A stretch of DNA of 64,000 nt, taken from contig NZ_CP071868.1 in assembly GCF_017569225.1 (NCBI RefSeq), forward strand, positions 3,906,001 to 3,970,000, written 5' to 3'. Below the pieces are notes generated by a model, which saw only the letters and a list, made by a program, of their open reading frames with translations, searched no databases and was not told where the DNA came from. The position numbers were made by a program, and so were the translations under genes. This stretch comes from Pengzhenrongella sicca. Lineage in GTDB: Bacteria; Actinomycetota; Actinomycetes; Actinomycetales; Cellulomonadaceae. Below are positions 18,766 to 27,766 of this stretch, piece after piece (the stretch's first letter is position 1; the number at the start of each line of letters is the position of its first letter).

Positions 18766-19953
18766 GTGAGCCGACCGCTGCGTCCCGTCCCCGCCGGACC
18801 GCACCAGCTCGCGACGCTGGTCGACGCCCTCCGATCCGCGCTGGACGGGACCGGGCCGGCGGTCCGGCCCTCGTCCGCCGCGGGGCCCGCACAGCCCGCA
18901 CATCCCGCGGTTCCCGCCCACCGAGCGGGTCCCGCCCACGTCGTTCCCGACGACGTCGCGCTCGTGGTCGAGACCTCCGGCTCGACCGGCGCCCCCCGCG
19001 CCGTGATGCTGTCCGCGTCGGCGCTGCGGGCGTCGGCCGACGCGACCGACGCCCGCCTCGGCGGCCCGGCGCAGTGGCTGCTCACGCTCCCGCCCACCCA
19101 CGTCGCCGGCCTGCAGGTCCTCGTGCGCTCGATCCTCGCGGGCACCGAGGCGGTGGTCGCCGCGCCGGGCGGCTTCCGGCCCGACGCGTTCGCGGCCGAC
19201 GCCGCGCGGCTGACGGGCGCCCGCCGGTACGTCTCGCTCGTGCCGACCCAGCTGCGGCGGCTGGTCGACGACGCCGGGGCCGGCCTCGCCGCGCTCGCCA
19301 GGTTCGACGCGGTGCTGCTCGGTGGCGCCGCGGCGGGCCCGGACCTGCTGGCCCGGGCCGCGGCCGCCGGCGTCGCGGTGACCACGACCTACGGGATGTC
19401 CGAGACCTGCGGCGGCTGCGTCTACGACGGCGTGCCGCTCGACGGCGTGCGGGTCCGGCTCGACGCCGCCGGGCGCATCCTCCTCGCGGGCCCGATGCTC
19501 GCGAGCGGGTACCTCGGCCGCCCGGACCTGGACGCGCAGGCGTTCGCCCCGGCCGACGGCGCCCGGTGGCTGCGCACGAGCGACGCGGGCGAGCTGGGGC
19601 CCGACGGGAGGCTCGCCATCCTGGGCCGGCTCGACGACATGCTCGTCACGGGCGGGGCCAAGGTCTCCCCCGCCGCCGTCGAGCGCCTCATCGCCGAGCT
19701 GCCCGGCGTGCTCGACGTCTGCGTCGTCGGCCTGCCCGACGCCGAGTGGGGGCAGGTCGTCACGGCCGTCCTCGTGCCCGCCGCCGGTGCCTCGCTGCCC
19801 AGCCTGGAACGGGTCCGCGCGCATGTCGCGCGTAACCTGGGGCGGCCCGCCGCGCCCGCGCGCCTGGTCGTCGCCGACCGGCTGCCGGTGCGTGGGCCGG
19901 GCAAGACCGACCGCCGCGCGGTCGCCGAACTCGCCGCCGCGTTGTTGACCTGA
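18766..19953 (+). CDS. menE: o-Succinylbenzoate-CoA ligase
   Basis: This 395-residue ANL-superfamily enzyme activates o-succinylbenzoate with ATP and CoA. The phosphate-binding loop is VVETSGSTGAPRAVMLS. Other core motifs are TTYGMSETCGGCVYDG, RWLRTSDAGELGPDGRLAILGRLDD and, near the C-terminus, PVRGPGKTDRRAV with the adenylation lysine. The N-terminal lead is Pro/Ala-rich. It is shorter than fatty acyl-CoA ligases, as expected for MenE. menA follows after 11 bases, so the two form an operon. Confidence 0.92.
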   Translation: MSRPLRPVPAGPHQLATLVDALRSALDGTGPAVRPSSAAGPAQPAHPAVPAHRAGPAHVVPDDVALVVETSGSTGAPRAVMLSASALRASADATDARLGGPAQWLLTLPPTHVAGLQVLVRSILAGTEAVVAAPGGFRPDAFAADAARLTGARRYVSLVPTQLRRLVDDAGAGLAALARFDAVLLGGAAAGPDLLARAAAAGVAVTTTYGMSETCGGCVYDGVPLDGVRVRLDAAGRILLAGPMLASGYLGRPDLDAQAFAPADGARWLRTSDAGELGPDGRLAILGRLDDMLVTGGAKVSPAAVERLIAELPGVLDVCVVGLPDAEWGQVVTAVLVPAAGASLPSLERVRAHVARNLGRPAAPARLVVADRLPVRGPGKTDRRAVAELAAALLT

Positions 19954-19964
19954 ACAGGAGCACC

Positions 19965-20852
19965 ATGGCCACCCCCGCCGAGTGGATCGCGGGCGCCCGC
20001 CCGCGCACCCTGCCCGCCGCCGCGACCCCCGTCCTCGTGGGTACCGGCGCCGCCGCCCAGGCCACCGTCTGGGACGCGCCCGGGGAGCGAGCCGTGCTGG
20101 CCCTGCTCGCGCTCGGCGTCGCGCTCGCGCTCCAGGTGGGCGTGAACTACGCGAACGACTACTCCGACGGGGTCCGCGGCACCGACCTCGACCGGGTCGG
20201 GCCGCTGCGCCTGACGGCGTCCGGGACGGCGCCGCCCGCCCGGGTCAAGGCCGCCGCGTTCGCCGCGTTCGGCGTCGGCGGCCTGCTCGGGCTCACGCTC
20301 GTGCTGCTCACGGGCCACGTCTGGCTGCTCGGGGTCGGTGCGGTCGCGATCGCCGCGGCCTGGTTCTACACCGGCGGCCGGCACCCCTACGGCTACCGCG
20401 GGTTCGGCGAGGTCGGCGTCTTCGTGTTCTTCGGACTGGTCGCGGTGCTCGGTTCGACGTACGTGCAGCTCGACCGGATCACGTGGCCCGCGCTCGCGGG
20501 GGCCGTCGGCGTCGGACTGCTCGCGTGCGCGCTGCTCATGGTGAACAACCTGCGCGACATCCCGACCGACGCCGTCGTCGGCAAGCGCACCGTCGCAGTG
20601 CGGATCGGCGACCGGCGCGCGCGGCAGACGTACGTCGCGATGATCGGCGTGCCGCTCGTGCTCGGCGTTGCCTGCGCGTTCGCCGCGCCGTGGTCGCTGC
20701 TGGTGCTGATGCTCGCGTTCCCGGTCGCCCTGCTGTCCATCACGGTCCTGGCCGGTGCCCGCGGCATCGCGCTCGTCCCGGTGCTGGCCGGCACGGGGAT
20801 GCTCGAGCTGGGCTACGGCGTGCTGCTCGGGCTCGGGCTGGCCCTGGGCTGA
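19965..20852 (+). CDS. menA: 1,4-Dihydroxy-2-naphthoate polyprenyltransferase
   Basis: This 295-residue integral membrane prenyltransferase of the UbiA superfamily attaches the isoprenoid chain to DHNA. The Asp-rich Mg-diphosphate motifs are NYANDYSDGVRGTD and NNLRDIPTDAVVGKRT. About eight hydrophobic segments are visible. AGGAG lies a few bases before the ATG. Its product is the substrate of MenG, and the finished quinone serves the Nuo complex encoded upstream in the window. Confidence 0.94.
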   Translation: MATPAEWIAGARPRTLPAAATPVLVGTGAAAQATVWDAPGERAVLALLALGVALALQVGVNYANDYSDGVRGTDLDRVGPLRLTASGTAPPARVKAAAFAAFGVGGLLGLTLVLLTGHVWLLGVGAVAIAAAWFYTGGRHPYGYRGFGEVGVFVFFGLVAVLGSTYVQLDRITWPALAGAVGVGLLACALLMVNNLRDIPTDAVVGKRTVAVRIGDRRARQTYVAMIGVPLVLGVACAFAAPWSLLVLMLAFPVALLSITVLAGARGIALVPVLAGTGMLELGYGVLLGLGLALG

Positions 20853-20878
20853 CGGCTCCGGCTCGATCGGCGGCGGGC

Positions 20879-21172
20879 TCAGTCGGCGGCGGGGCCCGCG
20901 AGCCGGCGGGCGTCGTCGATCGCGTCCTCCACGGCCGCGTCCTGCTCGACCGAGCGCGAGAAGCGCCGCCCGGACCTGCGCCGCGCCGCCCGCTCGGCGA
21001 GGTAGAGCGCGGCACGGTCGCGCGGGCCCGCGAGCACCGCGTAGGAGATGCCCCAGGCGAGGAAGGCGGCGCCGACGACGAGCAGCCAGCCACCCACGCC
21101 CACCAGGTACAGCAGAGCGAGGCACCCGGCGAAGAGGCCGAGCCGGAGCACGGAGTAGGTCACGATCGGCAC
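20879..21172 (-). CDS. DUF4229 small membrane protein
   Basis: This 97-residue protein has two hydrophobic helices (about 5-26 and 28-48) followed by a basic cytoplasmic tail with ALYLAERAARRRSGRR. This layout matches DUF4229 proteins, conserved in actinobacteria next to menaquinone genes; their function is unknown. The GTG start is six bases from its -10 hexamer. It is divergent from the next small membrane protein. Confidence 0.75.
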   Translation of the reverse strand: MPIVTYSVLRLGLFAGCLALLYLVGVGGWLLVVGAAFLAWGISYAVLAGPRDRAALYLAERAARRRSGRRFSRSVEQDAAVEDAIDDARRLAGPAAD

Positions 21173-21178
21173 ACGGCC

Positions 21179-21217
21179 AGCCTAGGCCCGTGCATGACGC
21201 GCGCGAACGCTTACGCT
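21179..21217. promoter_or_regulatory. Divergent pair of leaderless-type -10 hexamers
   Basis: On the minus strand TAGGCT (21179-21184) is six bases from the GTG at 21172. On the plus strand TACGCT (21212-21217) is seven bases from the ATG at 21225. The two promoters share about 30 bases of DNA. Confidence 0.6.
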
Positions 21218-21224
21218 GGACGCC

Positions 21225-21491
21225 ATGCGGAACCTTCTCGCCCTGGTGGTCATCGGGCTGATCGTCTACACGATCATCAGCCTCGTGCTCCGATCCCGGT
21301 CGGGCCCCGCGGGCGCGCCCGGACGGAGCTGGCGGGCGCCCAAGCCCCCGGCCGGACCCGTCGCGCCCGACGACGACCCCGAGTTCCTGTGGCGCCTCGA
21401 GCAGCAGCAGCGCCGGGCCGAGCGCGAGGCCAAAGGCACCGACGACGGCTCGGACTCCGACCAGCCCGGCCCGCTCGGCACGACGCCCTAA
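21225..21491 (+). CDS. Small membrane protein, hypothetical
   Basis: This 88-residue protein has one N-terminal membrane helix (about 3-22, NLLALVVIGLIVYTIISLVL). A Pro/Gly-rich linker and a charged tail containing DDDPEFLWRLEQQQRRAERE follow. No named domain is recognised. The layout is of a bitopic protein with a short cytoplasmic coil. It lies between the men and ccs blocks. The leaderless-type promoter and clean start support expression. Confidence 0.65.
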   Translation: MRNLLALVVIGLIVYTIISLVLRSRSGPAGAPGRSWRAPKPPAGPVAPDDDPEFLWRLEQQQRRAEREAKGTDDGSDSDQPGPLGTTP

Positions 21492-21564
21492 CGCCCTCAC
21501 GCCCTCAGTCTCGGCGCGCCTGCCTGCCGCTGCGCGCTGCGCTCGACCGCGGACGACGGCCCGT

Positions 21565-22572
21565 CTACAGGCCCGAGTACGCGTGCTTGCCGGAGAAGAA
21601 GAGGTTGACGAGCGTGAAGTTCGCCAGCACGCAGCCGTAGCCGATCAGCACGAACCAGGCCGCCCGGCTCCCGGACCAGCCGCGCGTCGTGCGCGCGTGC
21701 AGGTACGCCGCGTACACGACCCAGACCACGAAGCTCCAGACCTCCTTCGGGTCCCAGCCCCAGTACCGGCCCCACGTGTGCTCGGCCCAGATCGCGCCCG
21801 CGATGACGGTGAACGTCCACAGCACGAAGCCGATCGCGTTGAGCCGGAAGGACAGCGCCTCGAGCTCGACGGTGCGCGGCACGGTCTCGAGCCAGCGCCA
21901 GACCGGCCGGGACAGACCGGCTGAGCCGCGGTCCCGCGCGCCCTTGAGCAGCTGGAGCACGCTCGCGGCGAACGCCACGGTGAAGACCCCGGTCGCGGTG
22001 ATCGCGACGCCGACGTGGATGACGATCCAGTAGGAGTCGAGCGCCGGCTGCACGCCGTCGGCCTGCACGAAGAAGACCAGCAGCGCGAGCGCGAGCGCCA
22101 GCACGGTCAGGCCCGTCACGAGCACGCCGAGGAAGGGCAGGTCGCGCCGGCGCAGCACGACGAGCAGGACCACGATCGCGACCATGGAGCCGACGAGCGC
22201 GAACTCGTACATGTTGGCCCACGGGGTGCGGCCGGCGGCGATCCCGCGCAGCACGACCGCGGCGGCCTGGAGCACCAGCCCGAGCATCGTCGTCGTGCGC
22301 GCGATGCCGCGGGCCTTGGAGCGCCGCCGCGCGCCGTCCCGGCCAGCCGGGCCCGCTAGCCCGGGCGAGGCCGGGGCCGCCGGCGCGCTCGCGCCGCCGG
22401 CCGCGACGGGCTGGTGCACCCCAACGGCCGCGCGCGCGGTGCGCGCCATCCGGCCCGCGTGCTCGGCCACGCGAGCGAGGTCGATCGAGTACGCGACGAG
22501 CGCGACGGTGTACACCGTCGCCGCGCTCCACACGAGCTTCGTGCTGAGGTCGGCCGCATCTGCCAGGGTCAT
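21565..22572 (-). CDS. ccsB: Cytochrome c biogenesis protein CcsB (CcsA-type haem handler)
   Basis: This 335-residue polytopic membrane protein presents haem for attachment to apocytochrome c in System II maturation. The tryptophan-rich motif is WGRYWGWDPKEVWSF with flanking conserved histidines, and about eight hydrophobic helices can be counted. A cytoplasmic Ala-rich loop follows the first helix (about 40-95). It is the last gene of a resA-ccdA-resB-ccsB unit and overlaps resB by four bases (ATGA). Confidence 0.93.
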   Translation of the reverse strand: MTLADAADLSTKLVWSAATVYTVALVAYSIDLARVAEHAGRMARTARAAVGVHQPVAAGGASAPAAPASPGLAGPAGRDGARRRSKARGIARTTTMLGLVLQAAAVVLRGIAAGRTPWANMYEFALVGSMVAIVVLLVVLRRRDLPFLGVLVTGLTVLALALALLVFFVQADGVQPALDSYWIVIHVGVAITATGVFTVAFAASVLQLLKGARDRGSAGLSRPVWRWLETVPRTVELEALSFRLNAIGFVLWTFTVIAGAIWAEHTWGRYWGWDPKEVWSFVVWVVYAAYLHARTTRGWSGSRAAWFVLIGYGCVLANFTLVNLFFSGKHAYSGL

Positions 22573-24314
22573 CGTCCCGCCTTCGGTTCAGTTGCCGATT
22601 CTTCCCTCGACCGGCTCGAGGCGCCACCATTCACGTCGCCATCCTGCGCGCCGCCATCCTGCGCGCCGGAGTCGTCCGCCGCACCCGGAACCGGGCCCGG
22701 GATCGCCGCGAGCACCGCATCCAGCTCGGCCTGCAGCCCGAGATCGTCGCCGCGAGCCAGCGCCGCCGCAGTGACCTGGGTGCGGCCGGGGCCGGCCGGC
22801 GTCGCGCGCAGCCACACGCGCCGGCGCGGCGTGAACAACGAGATCGCCAGGCCCGCGAGCGCGATCAGGGCGCTCGCGAGCACGTAGGCGAGCGTCGGGT
22901 CGTGCCGCAGGTCGAGCGCGACGTAGCGGGGCAGGTCGTCGAACGTGAGCGTCCCGAGCCCGCCCGGCAGCTCGACCGTCTCGCCCGCCGCCACGTACAG
23001 CGTCACGGGCGCGCCGGCGTCGTCGACCTCCTGCGTCATGGCGCTCTCGTCCAGCTGGTAGACGTTCTGCGGCACGCCGTCGTCGAGGCCCAGGTCGCCG
23101 GACCACACCGAGAGCACGAGCATCGGCGCGTTCGGCTGCGGGTTCACGGACCGCCACAGCCCGGAGCCGGACTCGACCGCCGTCGGCAGGAGGTACCCGA
23201 CGAGGCCGACCTGGGCACCGGTGGAGACGTCGGGCACCTTGATCACCCCGCGCGAGGTGTACACGTCGTCCTGCGGCAGGAAGGGAACCGCGCCCGCGAA
23301 CGCGACCTCGCCGGCCGCGTCCCGCATCGTCACCTCGGGCGCGTAGCCGTTGCCCTGCAGGTAGATCTTGGCGCCGCCCACGTCGAGCGGGTGGTTCACC
23401 CGGATCGAGTCCGCGCTCGTGCTGCCGTCCGGTTCCCGCACCGTGACGTCGGCCTCGAAGAACCGGGCCGCGAGCGTCTCGGGATCGAAGCTCGCGGTGA
23501 ACGCGTCGAGCGTGAGCGTGAAGGGCACGAGGCTCGCGGGGTCGAACCCGGCCCCGGAGTCGAACGTGTCGTAGTCCACCACCGCGTTCGCGAACCCGCG
23601 GCCCTCGAGCACGAGCGCCTGCCCGCGGTAGTGCAGGAACTGTCCGGTGCCGACGGCGACGAGCAGCCCGAGCAGCGCGAGGTGGAACGCGAGGTTGCCG
23701 GCCTCGCGCAGGTACCCGCGCTCGGCCGAGACGACCCACGTCGTGCCCGCGCCGGGGTCGGCGCCGACGAGCAGGCCCTCGGCGCGCACGTCGACCCGGA
23801 AGCGCGGCAGCCAGCGCAGCCGCCCGCGCAGCGCGACCGCCGCGGCGTCGGCGACCTCGCGCGCGCCCGCCGTCGTCGTGAGCGCGCCCTGCGCGGGGAA
23901 CCGGTCGAAGCGGCGCGGGGTGCGCGGCGGCCGGGCCCGGACGGCGGACAGGTACGCGCGCGTGCGCGGCAGGATGCAGCCGATCAGCGAGACGAACAGC
24001 AGGAGGTAGATCGACGAGAACCAGACGGAGGAGTACACGTCGAACATGCCGAGCCGGTCGAGCCAGGGGCCGGCGCCGGGGTGGTCCACGAGGTACTGCG
24101 CGACGACGGTCGGGTCGGCCGGGCGCTGCGGGTAGACCGATCCCGGCACCGCCGCGACGGCGAGCAGCATGAGGAGCATGAGGGCCACCCGCATGCTGGT
24201 CAGCTGGCGCCAGACCCAGCGCAGCCAGCCGACCGCGCCCAGCCGCGGCAGCACCACGGGCGCGCCGGCGAGGAACGCGTCGTCGACGCCGTCGGGCACG
24301 TGCGCGCTCGTCAC
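22569..24314 (-). CDS. resB: Cytochrome c biogenesis protein ResB
   Basis: This 581-residue partner of CcsB has N-terminal membrane helices (about 40-60 and 95-115), another near 190-210, a large extracytoplasmic domain, and a final helix near 500-520 followed by an acidic and Gly/Asp-rich tail. Conserved pieces include LMLLMLLAVAAVPGSVYPQR and FSSIYLLLFVSLIGCILPRT. The GTG at 24314 overlaps the ccdA stop (GTGA). The longer open frame upstream of it is a ccdA shadow. Confidence 0.92.
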   Translation of the reverse strand: MTSAHVPDGVDDAFLAGAPVVLPRLGAVGWLRWVWRQLTSMRVALMLLMLLAVAAVPGSVYPQRPADPTVVAQYLVDHPGAGPWLDRLGMFDVYSSVWFSSIYLLLFVSLIGCILPRTRAYLSAVRARPPRTPRRFDRFPAQGALTTTAGAREVADAAAVALRGRLRWLPRFRVDVRAEGLLVGADPGAGTTWVVSAERGYLREAGNLAFHLALLGLLVAVGTGQFLHYRGQALVLEGRGFANAVVDYDTFDSGAGFDPASLVPFTLTLDAFTASFDPETLAARFFEADVTVREPDGSTSADSIRVNHPLDVGGAKIYLQGNGYAPEVTMRDAAGEVAFAGAVPFLPQDDVYTSRGVIKVPDVSTGAQVGLVGYLLPTAVESGSGLWRSVNPQPNAPMLVLSVWSGDLGLDDGVPQNVYQLDESAMTQEVDDAGAPVTLYVAAGETVELPGGLGTLTFDDLPRYVALDLRHDPTLAYVLASALIALAGLAISLFTPRRRVWLRATPAGPGRTQVTAAALARGDDLGLQAELDAVLAAIPGPVPGAADDSGAQDGGAQDGDVNGGASSRSREESATEPKAGR

Positions 24315-25129
24315 AGGACCGGCTCGAAACCGTCGACGAGGCCCTGCAGGGACTGCGTCCACACGCCCCACAGGCCCGTCACGAGCGCGAGCCCGATCAC
24401 GATGAGCAGCGCTCCCCCGAGCCGCATCACGGCTAGCCGGTGCCGGCGCGCGAACGCGACGGCCCGCGTGCTGCGCTCGAAGCCCAGCGCGATGAGCAGG
24501 AACGGGAGGCCGAGCCCGACGCAGTAGGCGATCGACAGGAACGCCCCGCGGCGCGCCGAGCCGCCGTCGAGCGAGAGGGCGATGACCGCGGCGAGCGTCG
24601 GCCCGATGCACGGCGCCCAGCCGAGCCCGAACACGATCCCTAGCACGGGCGCGCCCCACAGGCCCGCCGTCGGGCTCACGTGCACGCGCCGGTCCTGCTG
24701 CAGGAACGGGATGCCACCCATGAACGCGACCCCGAGGAGGATCACGACGACGCCCAGCACGCGGCTGATCGGGTCCTCCCACCGGCTCAGCGCCGCGCCG
24801 AGCGAGCCGGCGAGCGTCCCGAGCGTGACGAAAACCGCGGTGAAGCCCGCGACGAACAGCGCGACGCCGAGCACGAGCCGGCTGCGCTGGGGGGCCACCC
24901 GCGTGCGGCCGCGGCCCGCCGAGCCGCCCGCCTGGCCGAGCGACGCGCCGCTCATGCCGCCGAGGTAGCCGAGGTACCCCGGCACGAGCGGCAGGACGCA
25001 CGGCGACGCGAACGACACCAGGCCCGCGAGCAGCGCGACGGGGACGGCCACGAGCATCGAGCCGGAGAACGCAGCGGTGCCGAAGCTCTCGCCCGCGTCC
25101 GCGAGCACGCCCGCGGCGAGGACGGTCAC
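24311..25129 (-). CDS. ccdA: Cytochrome c biogenesis protein CcdA
   Basis: This 272-residue DsbD-family membrane protein moves reducing equivalents from cytoplasmic thioredoxin to extracytoplasmic thioredoxin-like proteins. The two redox cysteines lie in SFASPCVLPLVPGYLGYL (helix 1) and LGWAPCIGPTLAA (helix 4). Six membrane helices are predicted by eye. The GTG start at 25129 overlaps the stop of the thioredoxin gene upstream. It reduces the ResA-like protein so apocytochrome thiols can receive haem. Confidence 0.93.
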   Translation of the reverse strand: MTVLAAGVLADAGESFGTAAFSGSMLVAVPVALLAGLVSFASPCVLPLVPGYLGYLGGMSGASLGQAGGSAGRGRTRVAPQRSRLVLGVALFVAGFTAVFVTLGTLAGSLGAALSRWEDPISRVLGVVVILLGVAFMGGIPFLQQDRRVHVSPTAGLWGAPVLGIVFGLGWAPCIGPTLAAVIALSLDGGSARRGAFLSIAYCVGLGLPFLLIALGFERSTRAVAFARRHRLAVMRLGGALLIVIGLALVTGLWGVWTQSLQGLVDGFEPVL

Positions 25130-25773
25130 GAATCCGAGCCCGTCGCCGCCGGCTCGGCCAGCGCGTCGCCGACGAGCGCCTCGAGCGTCGCCGGGTCGGC
25201 CGCGCCGAGGATGCGCGCGGCGACCCGGCCCTGCCGGTCGAGCACGACGGTGGTGGGCACCGCCTGCACCGGGACGGCGCCCTGCAGGGCCGCGATCGCC
25301 GAGCCGTCGGTGTCGGCGATCGAGGGGTACGTCACGGCGAAGGTGCGTTCGAAGGCCTGCGCGGCACCGGCGTCGTCGGTCCCGTTGATCCCCACGAGGT
25401 GCAGGCCGTCGGCGGCGAAGTCGGCGGCGAGCTGGACGAGGTCCGGCGCCTCCGCGCGGCACGGCGGGCAGGCCGCGTACCAGGTGTTGAGCACGACGAC
25501 GTCGCCGCGCCAGGCCGCGACGTCGACCGCCGCTCCCGCGAAGTCCGTCCCCGCGAGCTCGACCGGCTCGCCGCGGTCGGCCACCGGCCAGGTGCGGGTC
25601 GTGCCGTCGCCGGACTGGTACCCCTGGTCGGCGACGTCGCCCGACCCGCCCTGGTCCGCGCTCGCGCCGCAGCCGGCGAGCGCGGCCGCGAGCAGGAGCC
25701 CGCCCGCGAGCGCGGCCGCGAGACGCACGGGGGCCGCGCGCACGGGGGCCAGGCGCGGGGCAGGCATGGTCAC
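25126..25773 (-). CDS. ResA/TlpA-like thioredoxin lipoprotein
   Basis: This ~215-residue membrane-tethered thioredoxin keeps apocytochrome c thiols reduced. It has a signal peptide with lipobox AALAGC (Cys35 from the GTG), then a TlpA-type fold with the active site TWYAACPPCRAE and the cis-proline segment AVPTTVVLDRQG. The GTG at 25773 overlaps the stop of the phosphatase gene; an ATG two codons later (25767) is equally possible. It is encoded directly upstream of ccdA, resB and ccsB, which fixes the role. Confidence 0.9.
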   Translation of the reverse strand: MTMPAPRLAPVRAAPVRLAAALAGGLLLAAALAGCGASADQGGSGDVADQGYQSGDGTTRTWPVADRGEPVELAGTDFAGAAVDVAAWRGDVVVLNTWYAACPPCRAEAPDLVQLAADFAADGLHLVGINGTDDAGAAQAFERTFAVTYPSIADTDGSAIAALQGAVPVQAVPTTVVLDRQGRVAARILGAADPATLEALVGDALAEPAATGSDS

Positions 25774-26408
25774 GCCCCAGCCACCGCGGAGGTTCCCGGG
25801 AGCAGGTCGGCGGCGGGTTCGCTGTAGTGGATCCCGGTCAGGCGATCGCCGTCGAACCGCAGGCTCGTCAGCGAGGCGAGCGAGCACTCGCGGTTGCGCG
25901 GGTCGTGCCACAGCCGGCGCTCGGACAGCGCGAGCCGCGTGACCCAGATCGGCAGCTGGTGGCTCACGAGCAGCGCCTCGTGCCCGCGCGCGAGCTCGCG
26001 TGCCGCGTCGACCGCCGCGAGGACGCGGTCGGCCTGCTCGCGGTACGGCTCGCCCCACGACGGCCGGAACGGGTTGCGCAGCAGGTACCAGTAGCGGGGG
26101 TTGCGCAGCGCGCCGTCGCCGACGCCGACACGCAGGCCCTCGAACCTGTTCTCGGCCTCGAGGAGCCGGTCGTCGGTCGTGATGGCGACGCCGAGGGCGG
26201 CCGAGATGGGTCCCGCGGTCTCCTGGGCGCGCTGCAGCGAGGAGGCGACGACGGCGGTGATGTCGCGACCCGAGACGTGGGCCGCGACGCGCTCGGCCAT
26301 GAGGCGGCCACGCTCGGACAGCCCGTATCCGGGCATCCTCCCGTAGAGCACGCCGGTGGGATTGTGGACCTCGCCGTGCCGGAGCAGGTGGACGGTGGTT
26401 TCGGACAT
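25770..26408 (-). CDS. Histidine phosphatase family protein
   Basis: This 212-residue phosphoglycerate-mutase-like phosphatase carries the catalytic LLRHGEVHN (His14 region), SSLQRAQETA (phosphate-binding Arg) and a second catalytic histidine in LVSHQLPIW. The C-terminal half, with NPFRPSWGEPYREQADRV, matches the actinobacterial subgroup found upstream of ccs genes. The substrate is unknown. It is the first gene of the cytochrome c maturation operon and overlaps the ResA-like gene by four bases. Confidence 0.88.
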   Translation of the reverse strand: MSETTVHLLRHGEVHNPTGVLYGRMPGYGLSERGRLMAERVAAHVSGRDITAVVASSLQRAQETAGPISAALGVAITTDDRLLEAENRFEGLRVGVGDGALRNPRYWYLLRNPFRPSWGEPYREQADRVLAAVDAARELARGHEALLVSHQLPIWVTRLALSERRLWHDPRNRECSLASLTSLRFDGDRLTGIHYSEPAADLLPGTSAVAGA

Positions 26409-26488
26409 GGGCACAGTGTCGCAAACCCCGCTGGGCGTGCCCACCAGACGCGGCGCGCCGCGCAGGTGAGATCCGCCGGGCGCGCCGG

Positions 26489-26998
26489 TCAGCTCGCCGG
26501 GTCCGGGCAGCGGAGCGCGTCGCGCACGACCGCCATCGCGGCGCCGAGCGCCGCCAGCTGCTCCGGCGTCAGCAGGTCGACGACGTGCTCGCGCACGCAC
26601 TCGACGTGCAGCCGGGCGGCGGCCTCGAGGGTCGCGAACCCGAAGTCGGTCAGCGCGGCGTTCACGCCGCGGCCGTCGGCGGCGCAGGCCTTGCGCTCGA
26701 CGAACCCGCGCCCCTCCATCCGGCGGATCGTGTGCGTGATCCGGCTGCGTGAGTGCGCCAGCTCGTCCGCGAGCGTCGACATACGCAGCGTTCGGTCCGG
26801 GGCCTCCGACAGGCGTACGAGGATCTCGTACTCGCTCAGGGACAGGTCGGCGCCGCCCTCGAGATCGCGGGACAGGGCCTCGGTCAGGAGCGCGGACCCG
26901 TCGATGTAGGCGCGCCAGTTCCGCTGCTGTTCCGGCGACAACCAGCGGGTGGGGGGCGCCGCCGCGCTCGCTGCGGCCGCTACCGACGTGGTCGACAT
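26489..26998 (-). CDS. MarR-family transcriptional regulator
   Basis: This 169-residue winged-helix repressor contains LSLSEYEILVRLSEAPDRTLRM and the recognition region ADELAHSRSRITHTIRRMEGRGFVER, followed by a basic wing and a long C-terminal dimerisation helix. It is divergent from the YceI gene. The inverted repeat between the two is its likely operator, so it probably controls both. The ligand is unknown. Confidence 0.88.
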   Translation of the reverse strand: MSTTSVAAAASAAAPPTRWLSPEQQRNWRAYIDGSALLTEALSRDLEGGADLSLSEYEILVRLSEAPDRTLRMSTLADELAHSRSRITHTIRRMEGRGFVERKACAADGRGVNAALTDFGFATLEAAARLHVECVREHVVDLLTPEQLAALGAAMAVVRDALRCPDPAS

Positions 26999-27068
26999 CC
27001 CTGTGCCTGCTCTCTGCTCGTGCTCTCTGCTGCTCGTGCGGCTCTCCTGCTCGTCCCGGCCGACCGGG

Positions 27069-27086
27069 CCGGAACTTGCGTTCCGG
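27069..27086. promoter_or_regulatory. Perfect inverted repeat between marR and yceI
   Basis: Arms ccggaac and gttccgg flank ttgc. It may be a second operator or a hairpin at the start of the marR transcript. Confidence 0.4.
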
Positions 27087-27095
27087 ACAAGACTA

Positions 27096-27113
27096 TAGTA
27101 GAAATATCAACTA
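27096..27113. promoter_or_regulatory. Candidate MarR operator
   Basis: tagtagaaatatcaacta is an AT-rich imperfect palindrome, standing out in GC-rich DNA, midway between the two divergent starts. MarR proteins typically bind such 16-20-base sites. Confidence 0.55.
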
Positions 27114-27191
27114 CCGGGTACTTGCGAGTTCAACAACAGCCCGGCCAGTCCGGGACCGCTACCCGCCCCACACACGTACGAGGAGAATCTC

Positions 27192-27746
27192 ATGACCGTC
27201 ACCACACTTCCCACCGAGCTCACCGCCGGCACCTGGGTCGCCGACCCGTCGCACAGCGACGCGGGCTTCACCGTCCGCCACGCGGGTATCTCGAAGGTGC
27301 GCGGCACGGTTGCGCTGACCGAGGCCACCGTGACGATCGGCGCCGACCTCACGACGTCCGCCGTCACCGCGACGCTCGACCCCGCCACGATCGACACGCG
27401 GGACGCGGGCCGCGACGGTCACCTCAAGGGCGCCGACTTCTTCGACGTCGAGTCCTTCCCGGCCTGGACGTTCACGTCCACCTCGGTCGAGGGCTCCGGC
27501 GCCGAGGCCGTCGTCACCGGCGACCTGACGATCCACGGCGTGACCCGCTCGGTCGAGCTGGCCACCGAGTTCAACGGCACCGCGGTCGACCCCTACGGCA
27601 ACCTGCGCGCCGGCTTCTCCGCGACCACCGAGATCTCCCGCAAGGACTTCGGCCTCACGTGGAACGCGACGCTCGAGGCCGGCGGCCTCCTCGTCGGCGA
27701 CAAGGTCAAGATCGCCATCGAGATCTCGGCCATCAAGCAGGCCTGA
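27192..27746 (+). CDS. YceI family protein
   Basis: This 184-residue lipocalin-like beta-barrel protein belongs to a family that binds isoprenoid lipids, including quinone-like molecules, in a hydrophobic cavity. The hallmarks are TWVADPSHSDAGFTVRHAGISKVRG, KGADFFDVESFPAWTFTS, GDLTIHGVTRSVEL and ISRKDFGLTWNATLEAGG. No signal peptide is seen, so it is probably cytoplasmic. GAGGAGAA precedes the ATG. Pairing with a divergent MarR regulator is common for this family and suggests induction by stress or a lipid-like ligand. Confidence 0.92.
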   Translation: MTVTTLPTELTAGTWVADPSHSDAGFTVRHAGISKVRGTVALTEATVTIGADLTTSAVTATLDPATIDTRDAGRDGHLKGADFFDVESFPAWTFTSTSVEGSGAEAVVTGDLTIHGVTRSVELATEFNGTAVDPYGNLRAGFSATTEISRKDFGLTWNATLEAGGLLVGDKVKIAIEISAIKQA

Positions 27747-27766
27747 CCCGCCCCCGCAGCACCCGG

